Source: Euryodendron excelsum | Taxonomy: Eukaryota; Streptophyta; Magnoliopsida; Ericales; Pentaphylacaceae | DNA: 64,000 bases | Direction: 5' to 3' | NCBI GenBank assembly: GCA_033060915.1 | Contig: CM065390.1 | Coordinates: forward strand, 18,171,001-18,235,000 | Shown: positions 31,511-43,498 of the stretch, one piece after another | Layout: each line of letters opens with the position of its first letter | How positions within the stretch are numbered: the stretch's first letter is position 1 | The notes under the pieces: generated by a model | Told to the model about the DNA's origin: nothing | Seen by the model: the letters and a program-made list of their open reading frames with translations, nothing else | Databases searched by the model: none | Made by a program: the position numbers and the translations under genes

Positions 31511-33536
31511 GTTGTGTAGAGGGAGTTATCAGTTTATAAGTTGTGCAATTTCTGATTTTTTTTTTATTTGCAGTTAGAAATGTTCAAACCAACTTGCGCG
31601 TAACTTGAATAATTCTCTTCTCGATATGATAAAAAACAGGCCATCCGTGTCAGGACTTAGAGAGTTCAATATTAATTAAGCCAAAATATGGCCTGAAGTT
31701 TAGTTTCTCTCTCGTTCTTTTTTTTTTTTTTTTTTTCCACGTATTGGCTGCGGAACTTAAACTTTTAATGTTATCCTCTAACTTTTAATTTTTATATTTA
31801 ACCCATTGAACTTTCATACTTAGGTTAAAAATAATTTGGTTAAGTTGATCATCTATCAACTCATATCTGTTAAACTTTAAATTCAAGTCAAAATTCAACT
31901 GAAACTGCCATTAGTTTCCTCTCACTATCTTTGTTTCTCTTGCTTAAGTTATCTTCATCTTAATTTAAACCCTAAAATTAGTTCAAGTACAAAGCACATA
32001 ATTAAAAAGAAGGTTTTTTTTTTTGCCTCCGTTAATGTGTTGAACTATATCAAATTAATTATAAAACTTAAAGGACTCACATAAAATAAATTAAAAGTTG
32101 AATAATGATATTAAAATTTTAAGTGAGGTTTTAGGGACAAAATGATAAATACCCTTTGTATATTTTTTTATACAACGTCAGTAAAAGAAAACTCTTTACA
32201 CTTGAACGTGAAAATCTTATGCGGCAGCAAACACTGACGAAATTGTAGAGCAGCTTTCACATTGACTCTAATTCATTCATGAAATTTTTGGAGAGATAAT
32301 ATTATACAACAAAAAATTCATACATAATTTATCACTAAAATAATGTGATTGAATGACAAAATATTAATTATAGTGATTCCTAATTACAAAATACTATTGC
32401 CACATCATTTTGAGCATAATTTTCTATACAAACTTTTTTGAAGAATAGCACCTCCTCATCTCGAACCAAAACATATGCTATTTTGGTTTATGAGAATGGA
32501 ATTTTCCTTATAAAAAGTCTGCTGATCTTAAAGTAACTAATTACCATGAGTAATACTATACAAACATAATAATTATATAGACATAAATATAAAAGAACGT
32601 GACAAGTCTTTTTCTTATCATTTTAAGAGCATCTCTAATGGATTCTTTAAAGTGACTCTCTTAGCTATTTTAAAAAGCAAAATCTAAAAAATGACTTTCC
32701 AACAACCTCTTTATATGACTCTCTATTTTAGAGAGTCTCACTTTGGTACTCTAAATGTAGAGAGCCAAAAGTAACTTTTTAAATTTTAAATATTATTATT
32801 TTATAAATCTCTCTCATCTTTTTTCCTTTTTTCTTAGGATGAGTGTTAAAAAAAATAATTTATGAGGTGTCTAGATAAAATAGGGCGTGTTGTTAAAGTA
32901 TTTTTTTTTTAAAAAAAGAACTAATTACAATCAATAATAAAATTTTTAAGTATATTTTGATTAAATATTTTAGAGAGTAGTATTCAAAATGCTTTAAAAT
33001 TAAGAAGTAGTTATTTAAGAATTTTAAAACGTCACCATCCCATCATTTTTGTCAAGAACTTTTTTATAAAAGTTCGGTAAAATAGAATTTACCAGTACCA
33101 TATGGACACATACTCAAAGCTCAATTGCAATTGTCGCATACGATTGTCCTATGTAGAAATGTATAACAGATTTGCGTGGCAAAATTATATACATAGCAAG
33201 TAATGACTCATAGGCGTTGTAATCAAAGATCAAGACATACATAACGAAGCGGCGATTTCAATGTCTTCTTATTAGAACGCTGGCATCAAACAAGAATCTT
33301 CTCAAAAGCAAGAAAACATCGACTTCATCACCTTGTCATCGCCGGCAATAATGTCTTGAAGCAACGGAGTTAACTATGCCGACAACTATGCCGATAACCC
33401 AACTCTTTCACATACTTATTATAACCATGAAACAAAGGCTTAAATCACCCCCCACATAGACATTAGACCAACACAAACACAAGTCCTAGCCCCACACTTT
33501 TGTCAAACCTTACTACTCCGGTGAATTTTTCCGGCC

Positions 33537-35535
33537 ATGTCGAGCGAGGAGGGGTGGGTCGCCACCATCGAAGATGAACCCAGAAGTTACCGACAGCCGG
33601 ATTATCATCGGAGAAGCGGCTTTGATTGCCGAACCGGCATCTACCACCCCCTCGTCCGACTCAGTGAACATCAGAAGATACCAACTAGGCTTAACCTTGA
33701 CACAGCCACATTTGTGCTGTCACAATTTCCAAACCCGAGTGAAGCCGAGTCACGAGTTGCACTCATCGACTCCGCCACCAACCGCCGAGTCACGTACGCT
33801 CAACTCCGCCGCTCGATCGACTCGCTTGCCGCCGGACTCTACCACGCTCTAGGGGTTCGGAAAGGGGACGTAGTGTTCGTCCTCTCCCCGAACTCGCTCC
33901 TCTACCCAACCATTTGTCTGGCCGTACTCTCCGTCGGTGCAATCCTCACCACCGCGAACCCGGTTAATACCGAGTCAGAAATCGCCAAGCAAGTGCGTGA
34001 CTCGGGCGCCAAACTCGGCATTGCTTCGCCGGAAGAGGCACACAAGATACTACCCATCGGATTGCCTACCCTCCTCACTTCTCGCCCGTCTGACGGCACA
34101 TCACTCTCTGTCGAAGAGCTTATCGAAAGTTGCGATCAGGCGGAGTTGCCGGAACGGCAGCTCACTCAGGCGGAAACCGCAGCTATATTATACTCTTCAG
34201 GCACAACTGGAACTAGCAAAGGAGTTCTCTTAACCCATGCAAACTTTATATCTATCATGAGACTCCTGAAATGGTCTGTGGAAGTATCATCATCGAAGAA
34301 TGATGTGTTTTTGTGCTTCATACCAATGTTTCACATCTACGGCCTTGCCTTCTTCGCCCTCGGCTTGTTCTGCTCTGGCATAACGACGGTAGTGATGCAG
34401 AGATTCGACTTCCAAGCCATGCTTGACGCGATTCAAACTCACCGAGTCAATAACATTGCGGCAGTGCCCCCTGTGATACTCGGACTGGTGAAGTATAGCA
34501 AAGGATGCCGTGACTTGTCGTCGCTGAGAAGAATCGGCTCGGGGGCGGCGCCGTTGAGTAAAGAGGTTGCCGATGAGTTCAGGAAGAAGTTTCCATGGGT
34601 GGAGCTAAGGCAAGGCTATGGGCTGACGGAGAGTTGTGGTGCAGCCACTTTCTTTGTTTCTGATGAAGAGGGTAAGGCTCGTTCAGCTTCGTGTGGAAGG
34701 TTGGTTCCGAGCTTTAGTGCTAAGGTCGTGGATTCTGAGACCGGATTGGCTTTGCCGCCTTGTAGGGAGGGAGAGCTGTGGCTGAAGAGTCCGGTGGTGA
34801 TGAAAGGGTACTTGGGAAATGAGGCGGCGACGACCGCGACATTTGATGAAGATGGGTGGCTGAAGACAGGAGATCTTTGTTACTTTGATGAAGATGGGTA
34901 TGTTTATATCGTTGATCGGATAAAGGAGCTCATCAAGCATAAGGGGTATCAGGTATATACACATATATAAGCAGTCTCGAAACTGAGCTTGTTAACATCA
35001 TGGGTTTTATGAAACCATATAATGAATGTGTATGAATGCAAATGCAGGTTGCACCAGCAGAATTGGAGTCAATACTTCTGAGTCATCCCCACATTCTTGA
35101 TGCTGCAGTTATACCGTATGTCGTATTACTCTCTCTCTCTAGATTTCTCTTTCTAACATCATAAAGATATTGCGCAGGGTTGAAGATATAGATGCAGGCC
35201 AGATACCAATGGCATATGTAGTGAGGGCAGCTGATTCTCAACTCACTGAAGACCAAGTTATCCAATTTGTTGCCAGCCAGGTTTGTGTTAGCCCCTCCCT
35301 CCTCTTTCCGTGAAGTCATCAATATATATATAAATAATGCTATATACAATTTCCTTTCTCAATTTATATATATATATATGTTCTAAGTTTGTTGTTGACA
35401 ATTTATCAGGTGGCCCCGTACAAGAAGGTGAGAAGAGTGAGCTTCATCAGTTCCATCCCAAAGTCCACCGCCGGCAAAATCTTGCGAAAGCAGCTAGTTT
35501 CCCTAACCCAACAGCGAGTCGTCTCCAAGTTGTAA
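33537..35535 (+). CDS. 4-coumarate-CoA ligase-like acyl-activating enzyme, peroxisomal (4CLL)
   Basis: Four exons in phase: 33537-34952, 35048-35115, 35178-35280 and 35410-35535 (1713 bp, 570 aa), all GT-AG. ANL-superfamily enzyme that forms an acyl-AMP and then an acyl-CoA. Visible motifs: ATP-binding [10 protein letters not shown] (220-229), [10 protein letters not shown] (about 358-367), GELWLK (412-417), the hinge [16 protein letters not shown] (about 457-472) and catalytic Lys552 in [11 protein letters not shown]. The protein ends in SKL, a peroxisomal PTS1 signal, so it acts in peroxisomes rather than in cytosolic lignin synthesis. The N-terminal [12 protein letters not shown] and overall pattern recall the 4CLL9 and OPCL1 groups, where members activate jasmonate precursors or other carboxylic acids. 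The substrate cannot be told from sequence. Exon 1 is GC-richer than the surroundings. Confidence 0.95.
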
Positions 35536-36495
35536 CAGTTATCATTTTCAATCTCTGGAAAATTTCCTTCCTCTTTATGTATAATATATAGAGTTTAATT
35601 TGATACACTGTCAATGTAAAATTTTTTTAAACAAGTATACATTAAAATATGACACGTATATATGAACACTGCATGTTTATTTTGTACTTATATTCTAAAA
35701 ATATGTGTCATATTTTTACTGCATACTTATGTAAAAATTTTTTTAAATTGAGAGTGTATTAAAATTAAATTCATATTCGATGTATATTCATATATTGTAT
35801 GCCTGTGGACGTATCTCAATAAATGCATTTGAGCACCCATTAATGGAATCTGAAAGCTATTGGCACCGAAAATTATAGAACATAAGCTCAAGAATGAAAT
35901 ATGTCCAAGTTGAAATAGACAGATGTCAGAGCATGCAGGCTATCAGCTTGTACCAGAGATTACTATGTCCAAATTCTCCTCGTACCCCATCCAAATTTTC
36001 CATGTATAAATCCGACCATTCCACGTCTCACCTTCTGAAAAAGGTCCACTTAGTACCTAGTTTTCGGGTAATCTGAATTTTATTACGAAATGTTCGACTT
36101 TTAAAAAAAAACCGTTTGATGAAAATTTTTATTTGGGATTACTAACGAAAAACTCAGTATTAACTAACTACACAAGTTTAGAGTCTAAGATACAAATCAC
36201 GCAACTTCACCGAGGCTAAGAGGTACGCCTAAGCATGTCGAAGTGGTTCAACAGTACCCAATATGGGACTCTACGGTGTTATGGCTTGGTGGTTAGAGGT
36301 GAAGGTTTTGCTGCAGCATTACACTTTGAGCGAAGACTTCTCCAAGAAGGTTCTAGAAGAGCCTAGTTAATTAACATACTAGAAAGGTCTCTAGAGATTA
36401 ACCTTCATCACTTATCTTCCATAAGTTATGTCTGATCTGTCCTCCCCAACATTATACAGTGAAACTGTAACTAAAGTCTGATTTGTCCTCTCTAG

Positions 36496-36696
36496 AGGGT
36501 GTTTGGATGGTAAATTATTTAGTAGTTTATGAATTAAACTTATAACTTTGTTAAAGTGTGTTTGGTTCCCGTTAAAAAAGTGACTTTTTAGACATAACTT
36601 AAGTTTGAAAAATCTTTTAAAATAAATAACTTTTTAAAATTGGCTTAAGGTTATGGATTATGGCTTTTTTAAAATACTATCCAAACACCTCCTAAG
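36496..36696. mobile_element. Short MITE (about 200 bp)
   Basis: Left GGTGTTTGGATGGTA and reverse-complemented right GGTGTTTGGATAGTA form a terminal inverted repeat around an AT-rich centre with CATAACTTAAG-like inner symmetry. Target duplication not evident. Confidence 0.6.
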
Positions 36697-36839
36697 TCAG
36701 AGAGGCTACTCCTCATTTCAAATCAAAACTCTGATACACCCTTGCCTCTCTTCTTCTCTGTTATTGGGCAGCTCCTCTCACCTAGTCACCTCCATTGTCT
36801 TCGGTGAGATCTATATTTTTTGTTGGCTCCACAATTGAT

Positions 36840-37373
36840 TAGGGATCGCAATTGGACACAAAAACATGAACTCCGCTTCACTTAACCTCAAATAATATAT
36901 GTTTGTGATATAAATAAATAGGTTAGGGGTGGATCACATGGAAAAAAGAATAACCCCAAACAGGTTTAGGTCGATGTAGGGTTTAGGTCACCTTGTTTTG
37001 ATTATATTGAGAAATACTTTAAATACCCTTACTATGCTTTAATAACATAAAATAGCCTTTATATAATAATAAATATTAAGATTTTAATAATACTTTGTAT
37101 TTTGGGGCTTTAGCCTCTTGCTCTCTTAATTTTATATGACTGTTTATGTTCGTACAATTTACATTGTTTTTATTTTTGAAGAATTATTTTTTGAAATTTT
37201 ATGTGAATTTAATCCGTCCCAACCTGAACCCAATAGATTAAGTTGGATAGGAATGGGGTAAGGAGGTTCAACCTGTTGCGGGTTTGTGACAGAATATGGA
37301 GTGAAGTTTTCCCATAAGGGACCAATTAGGGTTTAGCCTAACCCATTCTAAACTCACCTAGTTGCCATCCTTG
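36840..37373. mobile_element. hAT-like MITE (534 bp), probably same type as 26566-27090
   Basis: Ends TAGGGATCGCAATT and (reverse-complemented) CAAGGATGGCAACT resemble the TAGGGATGGTAAC ends of the other element, with similar length. The flanking 8-mers do not match, so the ends or the target duplication have decayed. Confidence 0.5.
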
Positions 37374-38509
37374 GACCATCCTCTCTCACTAGGAACACTT
37401 GCAAAGATTAATGTGAAGAGGAGGTAAAGAAACATATGAGAATAGAACACAATTGAAGCTACCAACAATGAAGGCCAAGCAAGAACCACAATGTAATAGA
37501 ATATTTCTTTTTCTTTTTTAATTTTTTGGTGCAAGAGTGAGGGAGGGTGAGGGTTCAACTCATGGCATGGGTGGGGGCATCACTACCACTGGGCTACCCT
37601 CGCTCCTTGAAGATTTTCTTTGCATGCAAATGTATTACACAGCTCGACAAGTGAAATTCAAACACAAAATTCCCATCTAGTTGTTTTAAGCTCTTGAAAG
37701 ATAGCACAGAAATCCACACTACACCAACTCAATGTTGTAATACCAATACGAATTAATAAAATTGGAGTACAAAAGCCGACCATAGCGAAGTAAAAATCAC
37801 TATTATAGGGTAAAGAAAGGCATAGTTTTAAAGCACAAATTACAACATGCAAAGAATGAGGGCATTCCAAAACAGGTACTTGAACAACTGAAAGAAGTCC
37901 TAGATACTGTATCAGTTTAGTTTAATCTCCCACGATATTCATATAGGGTCCAAGTTCAGCAAAAATCTGAAGATTAATTAGTCCCTTGTGCATGTGGCCA
38001 TAAAAACACAATGGTTGAAGCTTATGATACCCATCGACTTCATCTTGTTTGCGGGAAGAGTTGGTGGCTAAATTGATACAAATTCATTTTAACAGAACTT
38101 TTATGTTTTCCAAAATTATTTAATCAATCTGATTGTTGGCAGACTTTAAACATCCTCGGTAGGGAGCTGATACTCTCCGCCAGAGGCACTGAGATTTCTT
38201 CAACCATTCCCGACCTTTACCGCCGGCAACAGTAAAAGTCTCTGAATAAGGGTTTGTTTTGGGTATTTCTTTTGCATCCTTGTCTTGCTTTCTCCTCTCA
38301 ACTCATCATTCATATAATTCTTTCCCTCCTATTTCTCGTTACACTCTTGGTGCGTCCCCTGTGTCACAAACTTTAATCATTGCATCTTGCCTCCTCACGG
38401 TGTAGGTAGGTTGTGTCTCCAACCTTGCATCATGCCTCTTTGAGGTGTAGGAAGGTCTTAAACCACTGATATTGTAAAGGATAGGTGGGCCTCAAGTGGA
38501 GGGAATTAG

Positions 38510-40293
38510 GAGTCTGTTCACAATTTTTGTTGACAATCTTCCAGCATCAATGGACAATATATGGTGAAGAATATATTCGATGACATAAGAAAAGTTTGGG
38601 ACTCTTTTGTATCATACAAAACCAAGAAGAATAAAAAAGGTGTCTTTGGTTTTGTGAGATACAAGTCCTCACAGGAAGCTTACGGAGCCATTAGAATATT
38701 CAATGGTGTCTGTTGTTGGACCAAAAATTGCTTGTCAAAAAAGCAAGATTCAAAATCAGGAATTGCACCATGAATCATTGTCAGAATGGAAATATTTCAG
38801 TAGTACCCAAGTGCCCTTTAAGATAGATAATCATAAAGAATTCCTCAACTGACTACAGATCATTTAAGGAAGTACTACGCTCAAGAACTAATGGTCCAAA
38901 ATTACAGATCCCTAAGAGCAACCACTAGTTGTAAGATTTAAAAAATCAGGAAATGATTGAAGCAAAGGAAATTAGTGATCAATGGCTCAAGAGATGTGTA
39001 GTGGCAATAGTAAAAGATGATAACAGGATTAGCAATATCGAGGAGGCAATGAGTAGAGATGGAGTAAATTGTATAAAAGTTAAACCTTTGGGTGGTCCAA
39101 AAGTCCTATTGGAATTTGAAGATGAAAGAGATAAGTCAACCATGATGGAGAGTGGAAAATCATGGCTTGAAACATGGTTCTCAGTTATTTACAATTGGTC
39201 ATACAGAGAGTTTAACACATTCAGAAGGATATGGATCACAATTGAAGGTGTTCCATTACACGCTTGGAACAAAAAAACCTTTAACAACATTGGTTCAAAA
39301 TGGGGAAGAGTAATTGCAGTAGTTAATCAAACGGTAAGGAGGTTGGAGCTTATGTATGGACAAGTTTTACTTGAAACTGAAGGAAAAAATAGAATTCATG
39401 ATTTCTGTCATTTAAAGGTTGGAAGATTTGATTACATAATCATAATATCTGAAGAATACTACTATAGAAACTCTATCATAAGAAGGAGCAATGTTGGTCA
39501 TAAGAATAAGGAACATGAATCAGAAGATCACCATTTCATCGTTTCCAATTCAAGTCTTAATATGGAATCCTCAAAGGAGCAAAAAGTTCCAGGAACAAGC
39601 ATCAACAAAGGATTTGAACAAGATTCAAGTGATCAGGGGATTGTGCATCCAATGGTACTAATCAATGCCATCCAGAATGCAGTATTAAGTTCTTTAGAAG
39701 ACATTACACCACATACTATGATTTTGCAGTTAGAATTTGAAGACGATAATGATGTGTATGAGTGTAGCCAAGTTGCAGAATCAAGTGGTGTCAACATCAA
39801 TGACAGGGCATCCACGACCCAACGCGATTTCTCATCAAATGGAAAAGCCAATGACTCAGCAAATTCAAATTTTGGAAATTTTGAATGGGAATTGCAACAG
39901 GCTCCTGCAAACAATGTGACAATTGGCAGTTTAACTACTTCATCTCTTGAGGTAAACAACATCTCAAGAAATCTGGCTTGCATTGGACTAGCAGAAAATA
40001 GTTGGTAAAAGGATAAATGCAGATAAAATAAAATAGAGGAATCAATGGATAAGGACTCAATCACACCATCAAGCCCACAACAAACTCAGGCCTTAAATAG
40101 TAAGTCCAGAGTACATCTAAAGCCCACCATCCCCAAAATTCCTCTAACTTCCAAGAGAGCCTCTCCTCAGGGCAGGGCCATTGCAACAACCACTGAAAAG
40201 GAAAAGTCAATTCAGGAATTGGGATTAAAAGCCCACAGAATGATCAAAGCCTCTACAAAAGTTAAACAGAACAAAATCAACATAGGTAATTAA
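38510..40293 (+). pseudogene. LINE ORF1 (RRM plus DUF4283-like), broken
   Basis: 38561-38773 reads IFDDIRKVWDSFVSYKTKK then GVFGFVRYKSSQEAYGAIRI, the RNP-1-type core of an RRM; its RNP-2 strand (NLPASMDNI) sits just upstream in another frame or after a stop. 38953-40008 (351 aa) carries RCVVAIVKDD, GGPKVLLEFED, WSYREFN, RRIWITIEGVPLHAW and WGRVIAVV, the usual DUF4283 succession in plant LINE and gag-like proteins. Stops separate the parts and a basic tail (40045-40293), so the ORF is not intact. Confidence 0.7.
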
Positions 40294-40570
40294 TCTCAAA
40301 ACTCTGTCTCCTTAGAAATAGGAATTCAATCATCTTAAAGAATTTGGAGGATCATTGCAATGAGGACGCAGTCAAAACTGTCCAGTTGGGCAAAATTCTA
40401 GGAATTAAATTTTCAATGTAAGGAAAAGAGTACAATTGAAAATCTTGTACAAATGGAATGGGATGACATTAAAAACTACCAGAAAAAGGAAGGAGGATGG
40501 GGTTGTAACCTTTGATTTAAAGGTTCAGTTCTCCAGGTATTTACAATAACAATCAATGAAGATACTTTTT

Positions 40571-41048
40571 TAGAACGTAAGGGAGTTGGGCAAGGACCAA
40601 AAGAAGAGAATAGTTAGGAAAATTAAAGCAAGCAGGAAGGTCGATTTGTTGCTCATTCAAGAGACCAAATGGAAACAATGCAATGAAAAGATGATCAAAG
40701 TTGTTTGGGGTAGAAAGGTATGTAGCTGGGAGGTAGTTAAAGCAGAAGGACTTTCTAGAGGATTACTCAATATATGGAGTCTAGATTTCTTCACACTGGA
40801 GACAACAATAAAAGACAAGCATTTCATCTTGTTAAAAGCCTCAATAGGGAAAGAATTCAAATGCATTATCCTTAACATGTATGCTCTCACTAATAAAGAA
40901 GAAACGTTTAAGTTATGGAGCACAATCTTAAGCATGAAACTCCAATGGCAAATGCCTTGGTGCATAGGTGGTTATTTCAATGAAATCCTAAAGTTGGGAG
41001 AAAGATCATCTTGCCTCAGAATAAATAAAAGTATTTTTGGCCCCAGAG
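40571..41048 (+). pseudogene. LINE ORF2 endonuclease domain, truncated by insertion
   Basis: Reads NVRELGKDQKKRIVRK-like start, LLLIQETKW (metal-binding Glu of the EEP endonuclease fold), then CIILNMYALTNKEE, then WCIGGYFNEIL (GDFN box with Asp changed to Tyr). The domain stops at the copia LTR at 41049. The lost GDFN Asp suggests decay in addition to truncation. Confidence 0.75.
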
Positions 41049-42687
41049 TGCAACCCAAGAGGGGGTGAATTAGGTTTTAAAATTTAATCACAAACAATTT
41101 CAACTAAAAATTGATTAAGCAATGTAATAGTAAAATTAATGTGTGTGTTTAATGTGATCAAGTAATCTCAAACAAGAAATGAAAAATAGAGCACAAAATG
41201 AACATAGCGATTTACCGAGGTTCAACTACAACTCGTGACCTACGTCCTCACCCCCAAGACCCCCTTGAAATCTCTTCTACTATGCAATGAAGAATTAAAA
41301 AGAAAGTGCTAGTTGACCAAGTGCCTAGCTCACTTCTTACAAGAGCTCTTTCCAAGCTCTCAAACTCCTTAAATGATTTTGTCTAACCTTCACTCAAACT
41401 TATAAGTGTTTTTAACATGAACACCCAAACTCACAGGTTTGCAAACCCACCCAAATGGAGTAATTAAGGTTCACACAAAGTATCTATCTTAAAGAGTGGA
41501 TAAAACAAGTGTAAGATTAGTAAATCCCCCAATATCTCAGAAAAATAAATGTAGCTATTAGGGTTTAAGATTTCAGATGCGATTCAACACTTAAATGTGT
41601 ATGTACTTGTGTATATATGCTGTGGGGGTCTTGTATATATGCCTTAGTTTTGATTCTAGCCATTGGAGATAGTTGGGGTTGCATTAAATGCAAGATTAGA
41701 GCTTCAAAACGTTTAAAAATATGATCATTACAGTAGCATAGGTCGATTCTTCGGCTGGATGTGTTGACTCCTTCTTGTTTTGAACACAACTTTTTTAAGC
41801 AATCTATGTCCATGTGCCGACTCTTGATAAATGAGGTGTCGACTCCTTTTAGTTCTAGCATGTATCTCTAAGGCACTGTCCTTATGTGTCGACTCCTATT
41901 AGCTCATGTGTCTACTCCTTTAAGGATATTTTTCAAAATTATGAAATCTAGACGAATGTGTTGACTCTTATAGCTGAAGGTGTCGACTTTTTTTTAACTT
42001 TGGCAAGCTTAGGTTCAAGCCACTATCTTTATGTGTCGACTCCTAGAGTGGATGTGTCAACTCCTTTAAGGACATTTTCTAAAGTTATACAATCTGGACG
42101 AATGTGTTGACTCCTGTAGCTGAAGGTGTTGACTCTTTTAACTTTCGCAAGGTCAAGTTCAAGCCACTGTCTTTATGTGTCGATTCTTATAGTAGATGTG
42201 TCGACTCTTGCCAATCCATGAACTTTATTTTGCAGGTTTTTTTCAACATTCTTCCAAACCTTTAAGCACTTCAATGATTTTTCAAATTAGGCTTCTAAAA
42301 CTTGAAATGTCTCCTTCCATGCATGTTGTTTTTCAAGAACTTATTCAATCAATCATGGCTTCACTTGGTTTATTGAGACTTCATCAAACCTTCTAAGAAA
42401 TCTTCCAAGACTTGTGATATTCATTTCACTTGATTTTTAGCACCTTCAATCTCTTTAAGAGCTCATTTGAAGATAGTCTTGTTGAAATGTTTTTCCTCAA
42501 GGTATCAGCCCCTCTTGATCAACAAAGCTTCTCAATTCCAATAAGTTTCAATATTCTCCAATAAGCTAAGCTTTAATTCACACCCTTAGGAGAGATTATG
42601 ATCATAAATAATCTGTACACTAAATAGAGTAATTAGACAACTAAACTAAGATTTGTTATCATCAAAATCAAGGTATGGAGTTAATAA
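41049..42687 (-). repeat. 3' LTR of the SIRE-type copia element
   Basis: The + strand starts TGCAACCCAAGAGGGGGTGA just after the LINE. The inner border is placed near 42687, where the minus strand shows ...AATGGAGAG followed by TTATTAACTCC, a decayed form of the GGGGGAGA polypurine tract and TGTT start usual for this lineage. The outer border is firm; the inner one may be off by tens of bases. Confidence 0.6.
41755..42215. repeat. Clustered GTGTCGACTCCT-like motif, about a dozen copies
   Basis: GTGT(C/T)GACTC(C/T)T variants recur at 41757, 41835, 41884, 41957, 41980, 42033, 42054, 42103, 42126, 42177 and 42197, in pairs about 20-25 bp apart and blocks about 145 bp apart. The block 41884-41995 is repeated as 42030-42140. 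Confidence 0.8.
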
Positions 42688-43498
42688 GCTCTCCATTTTT
42701 GTGATTGACAAAAATTTTTAAAATATGAATGATAAGCTTAAGTATGTGTGTGTTGGTGCAAGGATATAGAAAGTCATATTTGCATTTGCTTCCCCTTACT
42801 TAAGGAATTTATTACTCCCCCTTTCTTAAGGAGTTTAAGCACTTGTTACTTTTTAATCCATATAAAATAGGTAACAATAATACTTCTCTCCCCCCTTTTA
42901 ACAATTAATCGAAAAGAGCTAGAAATTGAATTAAAAGACATGTACAATAGCAAAAAATCTTAAAACAAGATTAATATTATAAATAAGTCAGTAAACAAAG
43001 CAGTTTAACTAACCAACCAATTAACAAATTGCAAACATTCATAGTAGAGATGTCATACAACAATAATACATATATTAGGCATAAATAGGTGTTAAAACAT
43101 CCAATCATCCAATATTTTACGCACTACAAGTCTTGAGGATGACATACCATCCTTTTAAACTAATATAGTTCAGAAAATAAATATGTTAAAGTGAAAAATG
43201 CAAATGAAAGTGCAAATGGGAATGTGGGTGTGAGGTTGCTTCAAGTGTTTTTGGGACAGGATGGAGGTGATGGTGTGAGATCAACTAGGTTTTCTGGAGT
43301 GTTGGAGAAACTTTTCCCAGGTTTGGGTCTCAGCCTATGTCTGCGATAGGTCATAGTTGGAGTAGGAGGTTGAGGGACCTTAGAAGCTCCAACCGTCTTG
43401 CCTTTCTCAGTTGCCTCCTTCTCCTTTTCTCTAGGAGCTAGCTCTTACTCCTCTTGTTTCTCAAACTTCTAATATTCCTCACTTTCATATTCTTCATC
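42688..43498 (-). other. Untranslated stretch between extra ORF and 3' LTR of the SIRE-type copia element
   Basis: AT-rich DNA with pyrimidine-rich blocks (CTTCTCTCCCCCCTTTT at 42884-42900; CCCCTTTCTTAAGG near 42820), polypurine on the element's sense strand. No ORF of note. Confidence 0.5.

Larger units (their letters stand above)
23954..33536. other. Intergenic region between NADP-MDH and the 4CL-like gene
   Basis: AT-rich DNA without any convincing gene. It contains non-autonomous DNA elements at 24940-25293, 26566-27090, 28114-28463 and 29165-30350, a 193-bp duplication near 31120-31510, a GA microsatellite at 29579-29602 and AT-rich repeats. 26040-26460 has TAGGCATAGGTAGGCC- and CATATGGGTGG-type ends that hint at another hAT MITE, but too diverged to call. 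31720-32170 and 32620-33010 look repeat-derived without clear ends. Confidence 0.6.
35536..38499. other. Intergenic region downstream of the 4CL-like gene
   Basis: AT-rich, no gene seen. Contains two MITE-like elements (36496-36696 and 36840-37373). 38140-38500, with a GC-richer CCGCCGGCAACAG segment and a repeated GAGGTGTAGGNAGGT motif, may be the 5' untranslated part of the LINE that follows. Confidence 0.55.
38500..41048 (+). mobile_element. LINE (L1-type non-LTR retrotransposon), 5' part, interrupted at 41048
   Basis: In order on the + strand: an RRM-like segment (38510-38775), a DUF4283-like nucleic-acid-binding frame (38953-40008), a basic linker (40045-40293) and the start of an apurinic-type endonuclease (about 40571-41048). 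This is the ORF1-ORF2 order of plant L1 elements of the RRM-bearing kind. The reverse transcriptase is missing because a copia LTR begins at 41049; the rest should lie beyond the right edge of the window, on the far side of the copia element. Confidence 0.8.

Noticed and set aside
32620..33010. GAGCATCTCTAATGG-type MITE
   Set aside because: One end resembles a common plant MITE end, but no matching second end or target duplication was found.
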